Shown piece by piece: positions 16,335 to 23,717 of a stretch of DNA of 64,000 nucleotides. Made by a program: the position numbers and the translations under genes. Source of the stretch: Patescibacteria group bacterium UBA661 (GTDB taxonomy: Bacteria; Patescibacteriota; Minisyncoccia; Phycocordibacterales; UBA918); the NCBI GenBank assembly GCA_002299465.1, contig DBNX01000018.1:32658-96657 (forward strand). Direction: 5' to 3'. A model generated the notes under the pieces. That model made no database searches and was not told where the DNA came from. It worked only from the letters and a program-made list of their open reading frames with translations. Position 1 is the first letter of the stretch. Every line of letters begins with the position of its first letter.

Positions 16335-16381
16335 TAAAAGTGGATTCAGATAAACCATACGACACAAGAAAGGACTTTGAC

Positions 16382-16630
16382 ATGGCTAAAAAAAGTGCAC
16401 GCCCACCGCGCGTACAGGCGGCGGTGCTACGGGGTGACCGAGCTGCCTGCAGTGAGTTCGGGAAAAGAGGTGCGAAAAAACGCGCCGAAATAAAAGCAGA
16501 AGAAATAAAGGAGAAAGAAGAAGATCAGCTCGTGGAAGATGTCTTTAAAAAGATTCGAGCTGACGAATTATTGAAAGCTTTTGCAAGGCGCGACAGGCAA
16601 GCAAACCTGGACGTCTGCCCAATAGACTGA
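16382..16630 (+). CDS. Small charged protein, 82 residues
   Basis: Not recognised. ATG 16382 is chosen because a GAAAGGA Shine-Dalgarno lies about 8 nt before it. The N-terminus is basic (MAKKSARPPRVQAAVLRGDR), the middle a lysine and glutamate-rich helix (KKRAEIKAEEIKEKEEDQLV) and the end is basic again. It is likely a single long helix. It is the first of three small genes read in the same direction. Confidence 0.6.
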   Translation: MAKKSARPPRVQAAVLRGDRAACSEFGKRGAKKRAEIKAEEIKEKEEDQLVEDVFKKIRADELLKAFARRDRQANLDVCPID

Positions 16631-16648
16631 TTTTTTAGGAGGAGAAGG

Positions 16649-16840
16649 ATGAGCAAACAAAGCAAGTGTCGACAAAGGGGCGCGCTCAAAGTCGCCCAAA
16701 ATCGGTCAGCTCGCCGGCAAGCAAACGAAGGCTTGCGGGAGATTTTGCAATCCCTGCCTGAAGAAGTCGAGCATCCTTCTGAGTGGCAGTTGTCAGATCG
16801 CGAAGATGCCCGAGCGCTCAAAACAGACCGTTTTGAGTAA
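16649..16840 (+). CDS. Small basic protein, 63 residues
   Basis: Not recognised. The AGGAGGAGAAGG Shine-Dalgarno directly precedes the ATG. The N-terminal half is highly basic (MSKQSKCRQRGALKVAQNRS), the C-terminal half acidic. It lies in an operon with the preceding small gene, 18 bp apart. Confidence 0.6.
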   Translation: MSKQSKCRQRGALKVAQNRSARRQANEGLREILQSLPEEVEHPSEWQLSDREDARALKTDRFE

Positions 16841-16848
16841 AACAAACC

Positions 16849-16876
16849 CCCGCGCCACCGCGCGGGATTCTTTTTA
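16849..16876 (+). terminator. Terminator or attenuator before the 121-residue gene
   Basis: CCCGCG/CGCGGG stem followed by TTCTTTTT, only 12 bp before the next ATG and partly overlapping its Shine-Dalgarno region. Expression of the next gene may depend on read-through. Confidence 0.6.
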
Positions 16877-16887
16877 GGAGAAGTGAG

Positions 16888-17253
16888 ATGTCTCAGTATG
16901 AAAATCTGGGCGGAGCAAGTCCGCGCACTGCCGATGGCGTGGTTACCGTTATGGGGGGCACCAACCAACAGCTTACCGCCGTGGCTTGTGTGCCAATGAG
17001 CGTTCAGGCAAAAGCACTTAGTCGTTGTATGGCAGCCCTGTACGAGTTCGGCGAATTTTTCGAGTTTGGGGCTGGGAACAGGTGCTACTTTAGTGTGACT
17101 TGCGACGCTAACAGCAAAGTGATCTTCGTTAGCTTCACGCTGGAGGAAAAGTCGTTTAATTTGGTACTCATTCGCTTCCTTGAGTACTTGCGACAAAGTC
17201 GCGTTATGGTGAATCCGATTGTTGTGGACCTCACCCAGGCACGGTTGCGGTGA
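16888..17253 (+). CDS. Hypothetical protein, 121 residues
   Basis: Not recognised. A TAGGAGAAG Shine-Dalgarno lies 6 nt before the ATG. The sequence alternates predicted strands and helices (GVVTVMGGTNQQLTAVACVP; CYFSVTCDANSKVIFVSFTL; FNLVLIRFLEYLRQ), consistent with a small globular alpha-beta protein. Two terminators follow. Confidence 0.65.
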   Translation: MSQYENLGGASPRTADGVVTVMGGTNQQLTAVACVPMSVQAKALSRCMAALYEFGEFFEFGAGNRCYFSVTCDANSKVIFVSFTLEEKSFNLVLIRFLEYLRQSRVMVNPIVVDLTQARLR

Positions 17254-17285
17254 TGCCGTAATTGTAATTTTTTTGGTTTTCTCAA

Positions 17286-17310
17286 CCACGAGTACTACTC
17301 GTGGTTTTTG
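17286..17310 (+). terminator. Terminator after the 121-residue gene
   Basis: Stem CCACGAGT/ACTCGTGG followed by TTTTTGTTTT. Confidence 0.7.
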
Positions 17311-17317
17311 TTTTACA

Positions 17318-17347
17318 AAAACCCGCGGCGTTGGCGCGCGGGTTTTT
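17318..17347. terminator. Bidirectional terminator
   Basis: AAAACCCGCG pairing with CGCGGGTTTT, with A and T runs on both sides, between the convergent 121- and 71-residue genes. Confidence 0.7.
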
Positions 17348-17353
17348 TAAAAA

Positions 17354-17569
17354 CTAGGAAAGCTGCTGGCGGATTTCTTGCGGGGAATCTCCGCAAAGAT
17401 GCCCTTTATCGATGTGGACGAGAACGTGAGCGAGCAGTCCGGCCGCATTGTTGTCCCCTTGTTCTCTAGCTTTTGCTATCAGACAAAGAGCGTTTTGAGC
17501 AGTCACTTCTCCTTCAAAGTGGTAACCCAGGCGTTCCAGGTGGGGTAGCAGGTGTTTGGGTACGTACAT
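17354..17569 (-). CDS. Small protein, 71 residues
   Basis: Not recognised. An AAAGGAG Shine-Dalgarno lies 7 nt before ATG 17569. The product begins MYVPKHLLPHLERLGYHFEG and has a helical middle (NALCLIAKAREQGDNNAAGL) and histidines near the end (HVLVHIDKGHLCGD). It resembles the other small strong-SD genes of this zone. Confidence 0.6.
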   Translation of the reverse strand: MYVPKHLLPHLERLGYHFEGEVTAQNALCLIAKAREQGDNNAAGLLAHVLVHIDKGHLCGDSPQEIRQQLS

Positions 17570-17671
17570 TACAATACTCCTTTCCGACTAAGAGCTTAGC
17601 ACTGAATTGTTGTAAATTCAATCAGAAAAAGATAGCCGGTGTGAGTAAACAAGTATCCCCCAAAAATTCGT

Positions 17672-17700
17672 TTGCTTTTAAAAAGGAATTGTGTTATAAA
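17672..17700 (+). promoter_or_regulatory. Promoter of hairpin-leader gene
   Basis: TTGCTT (17672-17677) and TATAAA (17695-17700) with a 17-bp spacer. Confidence 0.65.
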
Positions 17701-17719
17701 TTCAAACTAACTTTCCTCC

Positions 17720-17794
17720 CCACCGGACGGGTCAAATGAAATCACAAAACACCTTGGTGTGTGGATAGGTGATTTTATTTGACCCGTCCGGTGG
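17720..17794 (+). ncRNA. Long leader hairpin, possible regulatory RNA
   Basis: Two 26-nt arms (17720-17745 and 17769-17794) pair completely, with one G-T wobble. The 23-nt loop itself contains a small hairpin (ACACC/GGTGT). It begins about 13 nt after the expected transcription start and ends 41 bp before the GTG start. A pyrimidine stretch just before it (TTTCCTC, 17712-17718) is complementary to the GAGGAA of the downstream Shine-Dalgarno, so an alternative fold could hide the ribosome site. Confidence 0.55.
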
Positions 17795-17835
17795 TCGGAT
17801 GTGGTGTTTATCACAAAAGAAAGAGGAACTTTAGA

Positions 17836-18027
17836 GTGGAGTTCACAAAGGAAAACAAAGGCGGATTGTTCGAGCTGTCACGCCAAATTCGAGAAGCCTT
17901 GTTGGCTGGAATCAACCCCTTCTCAGTTTTGCCGGTTTCGTCGCAAAACAGAGGGACTGATTTCACCGACACGCGACCGACAATGCACGTCGTCGAACAC
18001 TACGACACCGAGTGTCGTTGGCGATAA
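17836..18027 (+). CDS. Small protein, 63 residues, GTG start
   Basis: Not recognised. GTG 17836 is preferred because AAGAGGAAC lies 6 nt upstream, downstream of the leader hairpin. The product contains GGLFELSRQIREALLAGINP and ends HVVEHYDTECRWR. An overlapping frame (17801-18034) encodes a cysteine-containing segment (CSSCHAKFEKPC) but has no ribosome site, so it is the weaker choice. A terminator follows. Confidence 0.45.
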   Translation: MEFTKENKGGLFELSRQIREALLAGINPFSVLPVSSQNRGTDFTDTRPTMHVVEHYDTECRWR

Positions 18028-18063
18028 AAACTAAACCGAAGCAAACGCCACGGTTAAAAAACA

Positions 18064-18090
18064 AGCACACTCCGCGGAGTGTGCTTTTTA
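18064..18090 (+). terminator. Terminator after hairpin-leader gene
   Basis: A 22-bp palindromic stem-loop (18064-18085) followed by TTTT. Confidence 0.75.
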
Positions 18091-18168
18091 CTGGCTCAGA
18101 ATAAGATAATAAGTTGGCTTACCTAGGGAATGGCTAAGAGTAGTTTTTTATTGTAAAAAATATGGTAT

Positions 18169-18717
18169 TTAAGAGCGGTTAGAGCGTAGCAGGTTGATAT
18201 AAATAATTATGAGAAAGGCAAAAGTGACGGCTGACAGAAAGGGAAAAGTGACAAAACCATACATCTCAAATACTTTCGCGGCACAGTCAGAACTGCCATC
18301 GGTGAGGCAAGGCAATACTCCGGCTGCCAACATTTCTGAGGGCAATGATTGATAAATGTAGTGATAAACAGCTACCCCCAGCCCAAAAATTGATAAAGCC
18401 AGGCCATAGAGAGGGAACATAACCTGATCTTTTAAGCGGTAAGCAATGACTGAGAGCAGGGCTTGTGGATACAGAGCGATGCGTTGTAGCCAACAGAGGG
18501 AACACGGCACAAATCCAAAATATTCTGAATAAACAAGTGATAGCACCAAACTACCGGTCGTGGTCGCGATCATTAGGTACCAAGCATAAGGACGTAAGTA
18601 ACGCTGGAAAATTTTGCTGTCATTTAGAAAATAATCCACAAACAAAGCAATCGTCACACCCAGCAAGATTAACCCGCCAGTGGCCAATAAGAGATTTAAG
18701 GTGTGAAGTGGTGACAT
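18169..18717 (-). CDS. dsbB: Disulfide bond formation protein DsbB/BdbC-like
   Basis: A 182-residue membrane protein that reoxidises a DsbA-like thiol oxidase using quinone. The first redox pair is in FVPCSLCWLQR (CxxC after the second helix) and the second in LPCLTDGSSDCA. Both lie in extracytoplasmic loops, as in the family. Five hydrophobic helices are visible, one more than the classic four, as often seen in BdbC-type proteins. It likely serves the cysteine-bearing exported proteins and pilins encoded in this window. Confidence 0.9.
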   Translation of the reverse strand: MSPLHTLNLLLATGGLILLGVTIALFVDYFLNDSKIFQRYLRPYAWYLMIATTTGSLVLSLVYSEYFGFVPCSLCWLQRIALYPQALLSVIAYRLKDQVMFPLYGLALSIFGLGVAVYHYIYQSLPSEMLAAGVLPCLTDGSSDCAAKVFEMYGFVTFPFLSAVTFAFLIIIYINLLRSNRS

Positions 18718-18815
18718 AGTTAACGGTCATTGTAACACGTCAACGCACTCATAAAAATCTCAGCCGAAGGGCAGAGGGTAGGGGAGTTTTTTTCTGACAA
18801 ACAATTAGTTTTGTC

Positions 18816-18916
18816 CCAAAACACAGCCGAGGTACTAATTACGCTCGGAGAGAGATTTTTTCTACCAGCAGTTGACTGGTAGAAAAGGCGAACCATATAC
18901 TTCAGCTGTGTTTTGG
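18816..18916. ncRNA. Candidate three-way-junction RNA, strand uncertain
   Basis: An 11-bp closing helix (18816-18826 with 18906-18916) encloses a 5-bp hairpin (CCGAG/CTCGG, 18827-18848) and an 11-bp hairpin (18858-18868 with 18876-18886). All helices are perfectly paired, so the block can fold on either strand. No reading frame covers it. I do not recognise it as a known riboswitch, SRP RNA or 6S RNA. It lies in the 300-bp gap between dsbB and the 80-residue gene. Confidence 0.5.
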
Positions 18917-18939
18917 ATATCAGTTTTTATAAACTCAAT

Positions 18940-19015
18940 CGCGGCTTAAAATTAACCAAGTTAATTTTAAGCCGCGAATAAAGTGGGGAAGATTTTTTAA
19001 TACAAATCTTCCCCA
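18940..19015. terminator. Two tandem strong hairpins
   Basis: First stem 16 bp (18940-18955 with 18961-18976), second 12 bp (18984-18995 with 19004-19015). They lie just past the stop of the minus-strand 80-residue gene and probably end its transcript. Confidence 0.6.
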
Positions 19016-19020
19016 GCCGC

Positions 19021-19263
19021 TTAGCGGCCGGCTATCTTGTCGGACAGCAGCCACTCAGCGTGGCATGTGTCTAAGTCCTTGCCTAACGTATGGAACAACC
19101 TTACGCAGACAAACTCCTGCCACTCCTTCGAGTGGCAGGGCAAGACTAGCCTGCCCCACGGACCGGCGTCGATCACGACGTCGGTGCCTTTTTTTAGTAA
19201 GGACACCTCGCGCAGGTCTGCAAGACAGGCGATGGCGTCGGTGTAACCGGTATGTGACTTCAT
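19021..19263 (-). CDS. Hypothetical protein, 80 residues
   Basis: Not recognised. An AAAGGAAAG Shine-Dalgarno precedes ATG 19263. Codons show strong third-position G/C preference, as in real genes of this stretch. The product begins MKSHTGYTDAIACLADLREV and ends CHAEWLLSDKIAGR, with three cysteines. It starts at the end of, and overlaps, the GC-rich frame described next, and would be the last gene of the transcript from the 20.25-kb promoter. Confidence 0.65.
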   Translation of the reverse strand: MKSHTGYTDAIACLADLREVSLLKKGTDVVIDAGPWGRLVLPCHSKEWQEFVCVRLFHTLGKDLDTCHAEWLLSDKIAGR

Positions 19264-19588
19264 TTTCTTTCCTTTGGGGGTTGGTTAAAAGAACTTTATC
19301 TCTTTGAGGATTCCAATCAAAGCTCATCGCCCGAATCACTGCCTCCTGGACATTTTCGTCCAGCTTCAGTTTTTCGGAGATCGAGGTCGGTGTCGTGCGT
19401 CGGCGAACGCGTCCGTCTGAGAAAACTTGCCGGTCTTCTGTTAAGCGGAAACGCTTGCCGTCAATGTCCGCGAGGACATCCACGCCGAGCACCGCGACGC
19501 GACGAACAAGCCGTCCGCCCTCATCGCGCGCGAACTGCGCGCGGATGAGGGCAACCCCGAGGTCCCGCCGCCGATCCACGAGCTTCAT
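19055..19588 (-). CDS. GC-rich hypothetical reading frame, possibly damaged
   Basis: Not recognised. From ATG 19588 the frame runs MKLVDRRRDLGVALIRAQFA and onward, but equally good coding sequence (nearly all codons ending in G or C) extends upstream to about 19807: FFITRDPTDVDRLQFLQAVY, then VVTVDIPYGDDPGGAVKALV. That extension starts after an in-frame ATG-TCC-TAG. No normal start exists between the TAG and 19588. Downstream the frame runs into the 80-residue gene in another phase, where its arginine-rich translation looks non-coding. It is therefore either a gene with an unusual start or frameshift, or a pseudogene. GC content is clearly above the neighbours. Confidence 0.45.
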   Translation of the reverse strand: MKLVDRRRDLGVALIRAQFARDEGGRLVRRVAVLGVDVLADIDGKRFRLTEDRQVFSDGRVRRRTTPTSISEKLKLDENVQEAVIRAMSFDWNPQRDKVLLTNPQRKENEVTYRLHRRHRLSCRPARGVLTKKRHRRRDRRRSVGQASLALPLEGVAGVCLRKVVPYVRQGLRHMPR

Positions 19589-19809
19589 CAGCGCGGGGAA
19601 CGGGGCCTGGGCCTCGACCGCGACGACCTTCTGGCCGTCGGTCTCGGTCTTGGCGACGAGCGCCTTGACCGCGCCCCCCGGGTCGTCCCCGTAGGGTATG
19701 TCTACGGTGACAACGCGAACGTCGTCACCGTAGACCGCCTGCAGGAACTGCAGGCGGTCTACGTCTGTAGGGTCGCGGGTTATGAAGAACTGTCCTGGGA
19801 ACCATTCCT

Positions 19810-20222
19810 AGGACATTTTCGGTAAGAAGCGGTGGTTAATCGCTTCCGACCGATCGATGTCCTCTCGAGCTGTGCTCGAGGTTGATCGGGTGAAGTAGTC
19901 CAGCTGCCGTCACCAGTTGACGGTATCAGTCGGTGGAGTCTGGTTTGCGGCCTACTCCCAACTTCGTGCAAACGAATCAAGTTTTAATGCGAGTTGTTCC
20001 GAGACTCTCTCTTCCTGCCACACTTTCGGCTGTGGTCACCGCTTAGGTTTCCCTAAGGCGAGCGTCTCGGCTCGTATCTCTCTCCTGATTCCCTGTAAAA
20101 AACTTTCTTTCTGCACTCGCTCGGAAATGAACAAATGTATTTGTTCATTTCGCTCACTCGTTTGAAAGTAAGGTACTCTCTCCGAAAGTGATGAAGCTCT
20201 CTCTCCCACCTCTTTCTTAACT
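19810..20222 (-). ncRNA. Hairpin-rich leader RNA of about 400 nt
   Basis: Transcription should start near 20222 from a TTGACA-17-TATGAT promoter. The following 400 nt hold no clear gene but many perfect stems: 13 bp at 20124-20151; a three-way junction closed by CCGAGAC/GTCTCGG (20064-20070 with 19999-20005) enclosing a GAAA-tetraloop hairpin (20042-20057) and a CCACA/TGTGG hairpin; then more stems at 19860-19880 and 19827-19843. Strong stems continue into the GC-rich frame, including one with a UUCG loop (19706-19729) and a 16-bp stem (19729-19763). It is a candidate riboregulator or ornate RNA. Confidence 0.5.
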
Positions 20223-20228
20223 GCATAC

Positions 20229-20257
20229 ATCATACCAGAGGTTAAATGTATTGTCAA
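20229..20257 (-). promoter_or_regulatory. Strong promoter of the hairpin-rich transcript
   Basis: TTGACA (20252-20257) and TATGAT (20229-20234) with a 17-bp spacer on the minus strand. Confidence 0.75.
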
Positions 20258-20337
20258 GAAGTATATACAAAAAACGGCTAAATGTGGCTAAAATTACTAT
20301 TTTTAAATAAAAAACTGCATAGTTATCAACATATAAA

Positions 20338-20377
20338 TGTCACGGTAACGTGACAATAACGATAGATGTGCTATTGT
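20338..20377 (+). promoter_or_regulatory. Promoter and candidate operator of TrmB-like gene
   Basis: An 18-bp inverted repeat TGTCACG-GTAA-CGTGACA (20338-20355) overlaps a -35-like GTGACA. TATTGT (20372-20377) follows after 16 bp and ends 6 bp before ATG 20384. The repeat is well placed for autorepression by the regulator encoded downstream. That link is an inference. Confidence 0.5.
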
Positions 20378-20383
20378 GTAAGG

Positions 20384-21178
20384 ATGATTCAATTAGAATA
20401 TACAAAAGAAATCACTGATACTGGCCTCTCTAAAGAGCAGGCGGTTGTGTATGAAGTCTTATTAAAGCTTGGGGAATCCCCAGCAAGCGCTATTGCGAAG
20501 GCAATTCCAAATGGCACTACACTGTCTCGACCACTTGTATATAAAGTGCTTGAGGAATTGATTGGTCTTGGTCTAGCCAGTAAATCGGAAGAAGCTAATA
20601 AAATTGCCAAGTTCACTCCAAAGCACCCCGTGGCTATTACGAAGGTGATTGACGAGCAGAAAGAGCGTATCGAACGCACGAAAAAGCAGTTTTTGGCTAC
20701 ATCAGGCAAGCTCTCATCACTCTTTAATCTGAGTGTCGGAAAGCCGGGGGTTCAATTCTATGAAGGTGAAGACGGGGTGTGGGAGGTACTTATGGATAGT
20801 CTTTCTGCTACCGAGGAGATTCTCACCTATGCTGATCTTGAGGCTATCACCAAATATATCCCGGCACTTAATGCCGAATACTCTGCGCTGCGCGAGGAAC
20901 AGGATGTGAAGAAACGTGGACTGGTGATTGATTCACCAGAGGCACGAAAGTTCCTCAAGTCATACGACGGCAAGGTCACGAATACCAAGCTCATTACCGC
21001 TTCAGAAGGCTTTTCACCATTTCAGACTGTGGTTCAGATATACGACAACAAAGTATCGTATATCACGCTCACTGATGAATATCTGGTGGGAGTAATTATT
21101 ACTGACCAGTACATTGCAAATACACACAAATATCTCTTTGAGAGTCTGTGGAAGTTGAGTAGCGGAGAAGTGATCTAG
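20384..21178 (+). CDS. TrmB-like transcriptional regulator
   Basis: A 264-residue regulator with an N-terminal winged helix (about 12-75, LSKEQAVVYEVLLKLGESPA through RPLVYKVLEELIGLGLASKS) followed by a coiled linker and a C-terminal sensor-like domain (about 115-264) as in TrmB-type proteins. ATG 20384 is preferred over an upstream ATG 20366, because the -10 box ends 6 bp before it and the mRNA is probably leaderless. Its stop overlaps the stop of the convergent 805-residue gene by 4 nt. The ligand is unknown. Confidence 0.8.
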   Translation: MIQLEYTKEITDTGLSKEQAVVYEVLLKLGESPASAIAKAIPNGTTLSRPLVYKVLEELIGLGLASKSEEANKIAKFTPKHPVAITKVIDEQKERIERTKKQFLATSGKLSSLFNLSVGKPGVQFYEGEDGVWEVLMDSLSATEEILTYADLEAITKYIPALNAEYSALREEQDVKKRGLVIDSPEARKFLKSYDGKVTNTKLITASEGFSPFQTVVQIYDNKVSYITLTDEYLVGVIITDQYIANTHKYLFESLWKLSSGEVI

Positions 21179-23592
21179 GCCGCTTTCTTCAAATCCTCTT
21201 GCGGTGGAGTGAACTCGTCTCGGAGGGTGTCACTGAGCTTTTCAAAGACGAGATATGTCTTGCCTTGGTGTGTGAAGTATCGAGTTAATCCCATAGCATT
21301 TTGTAGCTCGGGATAGGTTTCAGCGCTTGATTGTTCGCGAACCACAATTGACCCAGATTCTTCAGTCTGATTCAACAGTTCCTCAATTGATTTCTGCTTG
21401 CTTTCGAGTTGTCTGGTTGAGTCTTTAGAGCGCCAGATTTCAAAGCTTGGTTTACCAGCGAGTGAATAGAATCCGGTAGCAACAAAACCATCTTCAATAT
21501 ATTTTTTAGTGATTGCCTGCGTGGGGTCACAGTGAGCCATCATGGGGCGACCGTTCCCAAGCTGATCCTTGATGGTTTCTTCAAGCATTATTCCACCGAC
21601 ACCACTGTATGCCGGATCGGCGTTAAAAGAACCGAAGTACGACACTTCTTTCCCAGTATAGTCGCGAAGCGTATCAAAGCGGTTGAAACTGACAATCTTA
21701 CCTTGGTCGCGCAATATGCGATATGTTGTGTTTGGGTTATCAAAACTTTTCACGAGTGAACCAGCTACCGTTGCCTTAAATTCATTATTTTCAGGTTCTG
21801 GGTACGCCGTATCATAATTCTTTCTGAGGAGTTCCTGCATACGAACCTTATCTTCTTCGGTTAGAGCCTCGGGTGAGACCGATTCAATTTTTTCTGTGCC
21901 GACTTCTTGGAGTAGGGCAACATACTCTTTCGCAGCCGCTACATAGTTTTCGATTTGTGAAGCAACCTCGCTTGGATTATGTGCTCGCACTGCTTTTTCA
22001 AGATCCTTTTGTGCTCTGTTTAAAATGTTTTCGCGGACCTGATTTGCCAGATCGGTACATAGATCTCCCTCGCAATTAGATACTTCGCGGACCAATTGCT
22101 CTGCACGATCAGCACTATTAAGGAGGTCACTGTAATATCTAAAAACCGTACCCGCGACTTCCTCATGCTGACCGAAAGCAACGATGTTGTCGCCAAGTGT
22201 TTCGTCTCCTCGTTCAAGCGATAGAAAGGTGCGCATTCCGTTGACACCGTAGCGTGAAGTAAATTGTTTTATGGATTCAATAAATTCAGGAGTAACACTC
22301 TTCAGGTAGTTGAGAAAGAAGTACTGTTCCTTTAGGTTCAAGTCAAGTAGCTTAAAACCAAAGGCTTTTTCCAATGATGCACGCACACGGAGATCCATAA
22401 GTGATCGATATTCAGCAACACCATCATTACTTACTGCCGAACCACCGATACCTCTACTTTCGAGAAGGTTCTTGATGGTTATTGGTCTATAGTTACCTTG
22501 AACATCTCTCTCAATTACATAGAATGCGTCGTTGGCAACATAATCAGCAAAACAATCTTTTGTTAGGCCGAGCATCAGGCTAGCTCTGTCGTGTATATGG
22601 AAAGATTCAACGGATCTATTTGCGTTTGATTCTTTTATTAACGCATCAAGCTGATTTTCTGAAATGGTTATTTCTGAACCGTCAGTGTAATCATTATTTG
22701 AATTTCCCCACGCTTCCATCACTGCATCGTACTTGATTGTTTCAAAAACCGTGTGAAGGCGGGGCTCTAGTCTATTCTCAATATAGTCAATAAGCACATA
22801 CCTGAAACCAACATCGCGATACTCATGAATTCTTCGATCAATCTCATGTACAGGATCATCAAAAGCATCATAATCTTCTTTTTCCAATTCTTGTGATTGA
22901 TATAGAAGATCAATCACCATCGGTATTCGTCGAGGATCGATGTTTTTTATATCAAAGTAGGTATCGATAGCATCAAATACACCTTCTATGTCAAGGTCTG
23001 ATTCATGTCTAGCATATCCAAGGATGCTTATAATATCACTGGAAATCTTCGATCTCCAACCAAGTGTCGAGAGGGGGTCTTCGTTGCGTATAATCTGATA
23101 GAATCTTTGCCACTCATTATCAAATTTAGAAATATATATATCACAATCAAGATCGTCCCACTCACCGTCTCCTGTATAGAGTTTTTTAATTAAACGGTTT
23201 ATGTGCAAGTTCTCGAATCTCTCCCCGTTCAGGTCGAGTTGTGCGTATACGGCATGTTCTTGTTTTTCGTATTCTGCTACTATATTTTCATACTCCTGGT
23301 AGATTTGTGATATCTGCCCAATTGTTGTTTCTAAATACGTTGTGCCAATGTCAGGGAGTTTCTCTAAGATTCGTTCAATTACATGACCATTTATTTTTTT
23401 AAGATTTGACCCAAAGTAAAGTACTAAAAACTCTCGCACATCACCTACGCACTGGGGGTGATTTCGAAAATAATCCCCAATCTCCGGCACTGCTGGAAGT
23501 TCGGATTCTATGCGCTGAATCGTTTCGAGTCGTTTATCTTTTAGTGCTATCGACTCGGCTTCTTTGTTGATAATGGCTGGTCTTTCAGACAT
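21175..23592 (-). CDS. 805-residue protein with GNAT-like C-terminal domain
   Basis: Not recognised over most of its length. The first 550 residues are acidic, helical and lack membrane segments. Residues about 610-725 look like a GNAT acetyltransferase fold: strands around YRILRDQGKIVSFNRF, the acetyl-CoA loop region SGVGGIMLEETIKDQL, and GFVATGFYSLAGKPSFEIW near the end. It is convergent with the TrmB-like regulator, with stop codons overlapping. It might acetylate a protein or small molecule. This is a weak inference from fold-like motifs. Confidence 0.65.
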   Translation of the reverse strand: MSERPAIINKEAESIALKDKRLETIQRIESELPAVPEIGDYFRNHPQCVGDVREFLVLYFGSNLKKINGHVIERILEKLPDIGTTYLETTIGQISQIYQEYENIVAEYEKQEHAVYAQLDLNGERFENLHINRLIKKLYTGDGEWDDLDCDIYISKFDNEWQRFYQIIRNEDPLSTLGWRSKISSDIISILGYARHESDLDIEGVFDAIDTYFDIKNIDPRRIPMVIDLLYQSQELEKEDYDAFDDPVHEIDRRIHEYRDVGFRYVLIDYIENRLEPRLHTVFETIKYDAVMEAWGNSNNDYTDGSEITISENQLDALIKESNANRSVESFHIHDRASLMLGLTKDCFADYVANDAFYVIERDVQGNYRPITIKNLLESRGIGGSAVSNDGVAEYRSLMDLRVRASLEKAFGFKLLDLNLKEQYFFLNYLKSVTPEFIESIKQFTSRYGVNGMRTFLSLERGDETLGDNIVAFGQHEEVAGTVFRYYSDLLNSADRAEQLVREVSNCEGDLCTDLANQVRENILNRAQKDLEKAVRAHNPSEVASQIENYVAAAKEYVALLQEVGTEKIESVSPEALTEEDKVRMQELLRKNYDTAYPEPENNEFKATVAGSLVKSFDNPNTTYRILRDQGKIVSFNRFDTLRDYTGKEVSYFGSFNADPAYSGVGGIMLEETIKDQLGNGRPMMAHCDPTQAITKKYIEDGFVATGFYSLAGKPSFEIWRSKDSTRQLESKQKSIEELLNQTEESGSIVVREQSSAETYPELQNAMGLTRYFTHQGKTYLVFEKLSDTLRDEFTPPQEDLKKAA

Positions 23593-23717
23593 TGCCTTAT
23601 TTTAGCAGATTCGGAGAAACACCCCTAGTTGAGAGGCAGATAAAGGCGTCTGAGTTGCGGTTTATGTACAACAAAGCCAGCCTCATTTTGGATAGGGTAA
23701 TGAGATATGTGAGTCAA

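Noticed and set aside
16525..17289. 254-codon minus-strand frame
   Set aside because: It lies opposite three small plus-strand genes that have Shine-Dalgarno sites and terminators. Its own translation is cysteine and serine rich without known motif and has no ribosome site.
17801..18034. Alternative frame with CxxCH motif
   Set aside because: No ribosome-binding site before its GTG. The overlapping frame from 17836 has one at proper distance. Not fully excluded.
19395..19694. 99-codon plus-strand frame in the GC-rich region
   Set aside because: High GC makes long chance frames. The minus-strand frame has the consistent G/C third-position pattern and follows a promoter.
20036..20257. 73-codon minus-strand frame in the hairpin-rich leader
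   Set aside because: Its start lies in the promoter's -10 region. There is no ribosome site and the sequence is dominated by stems.
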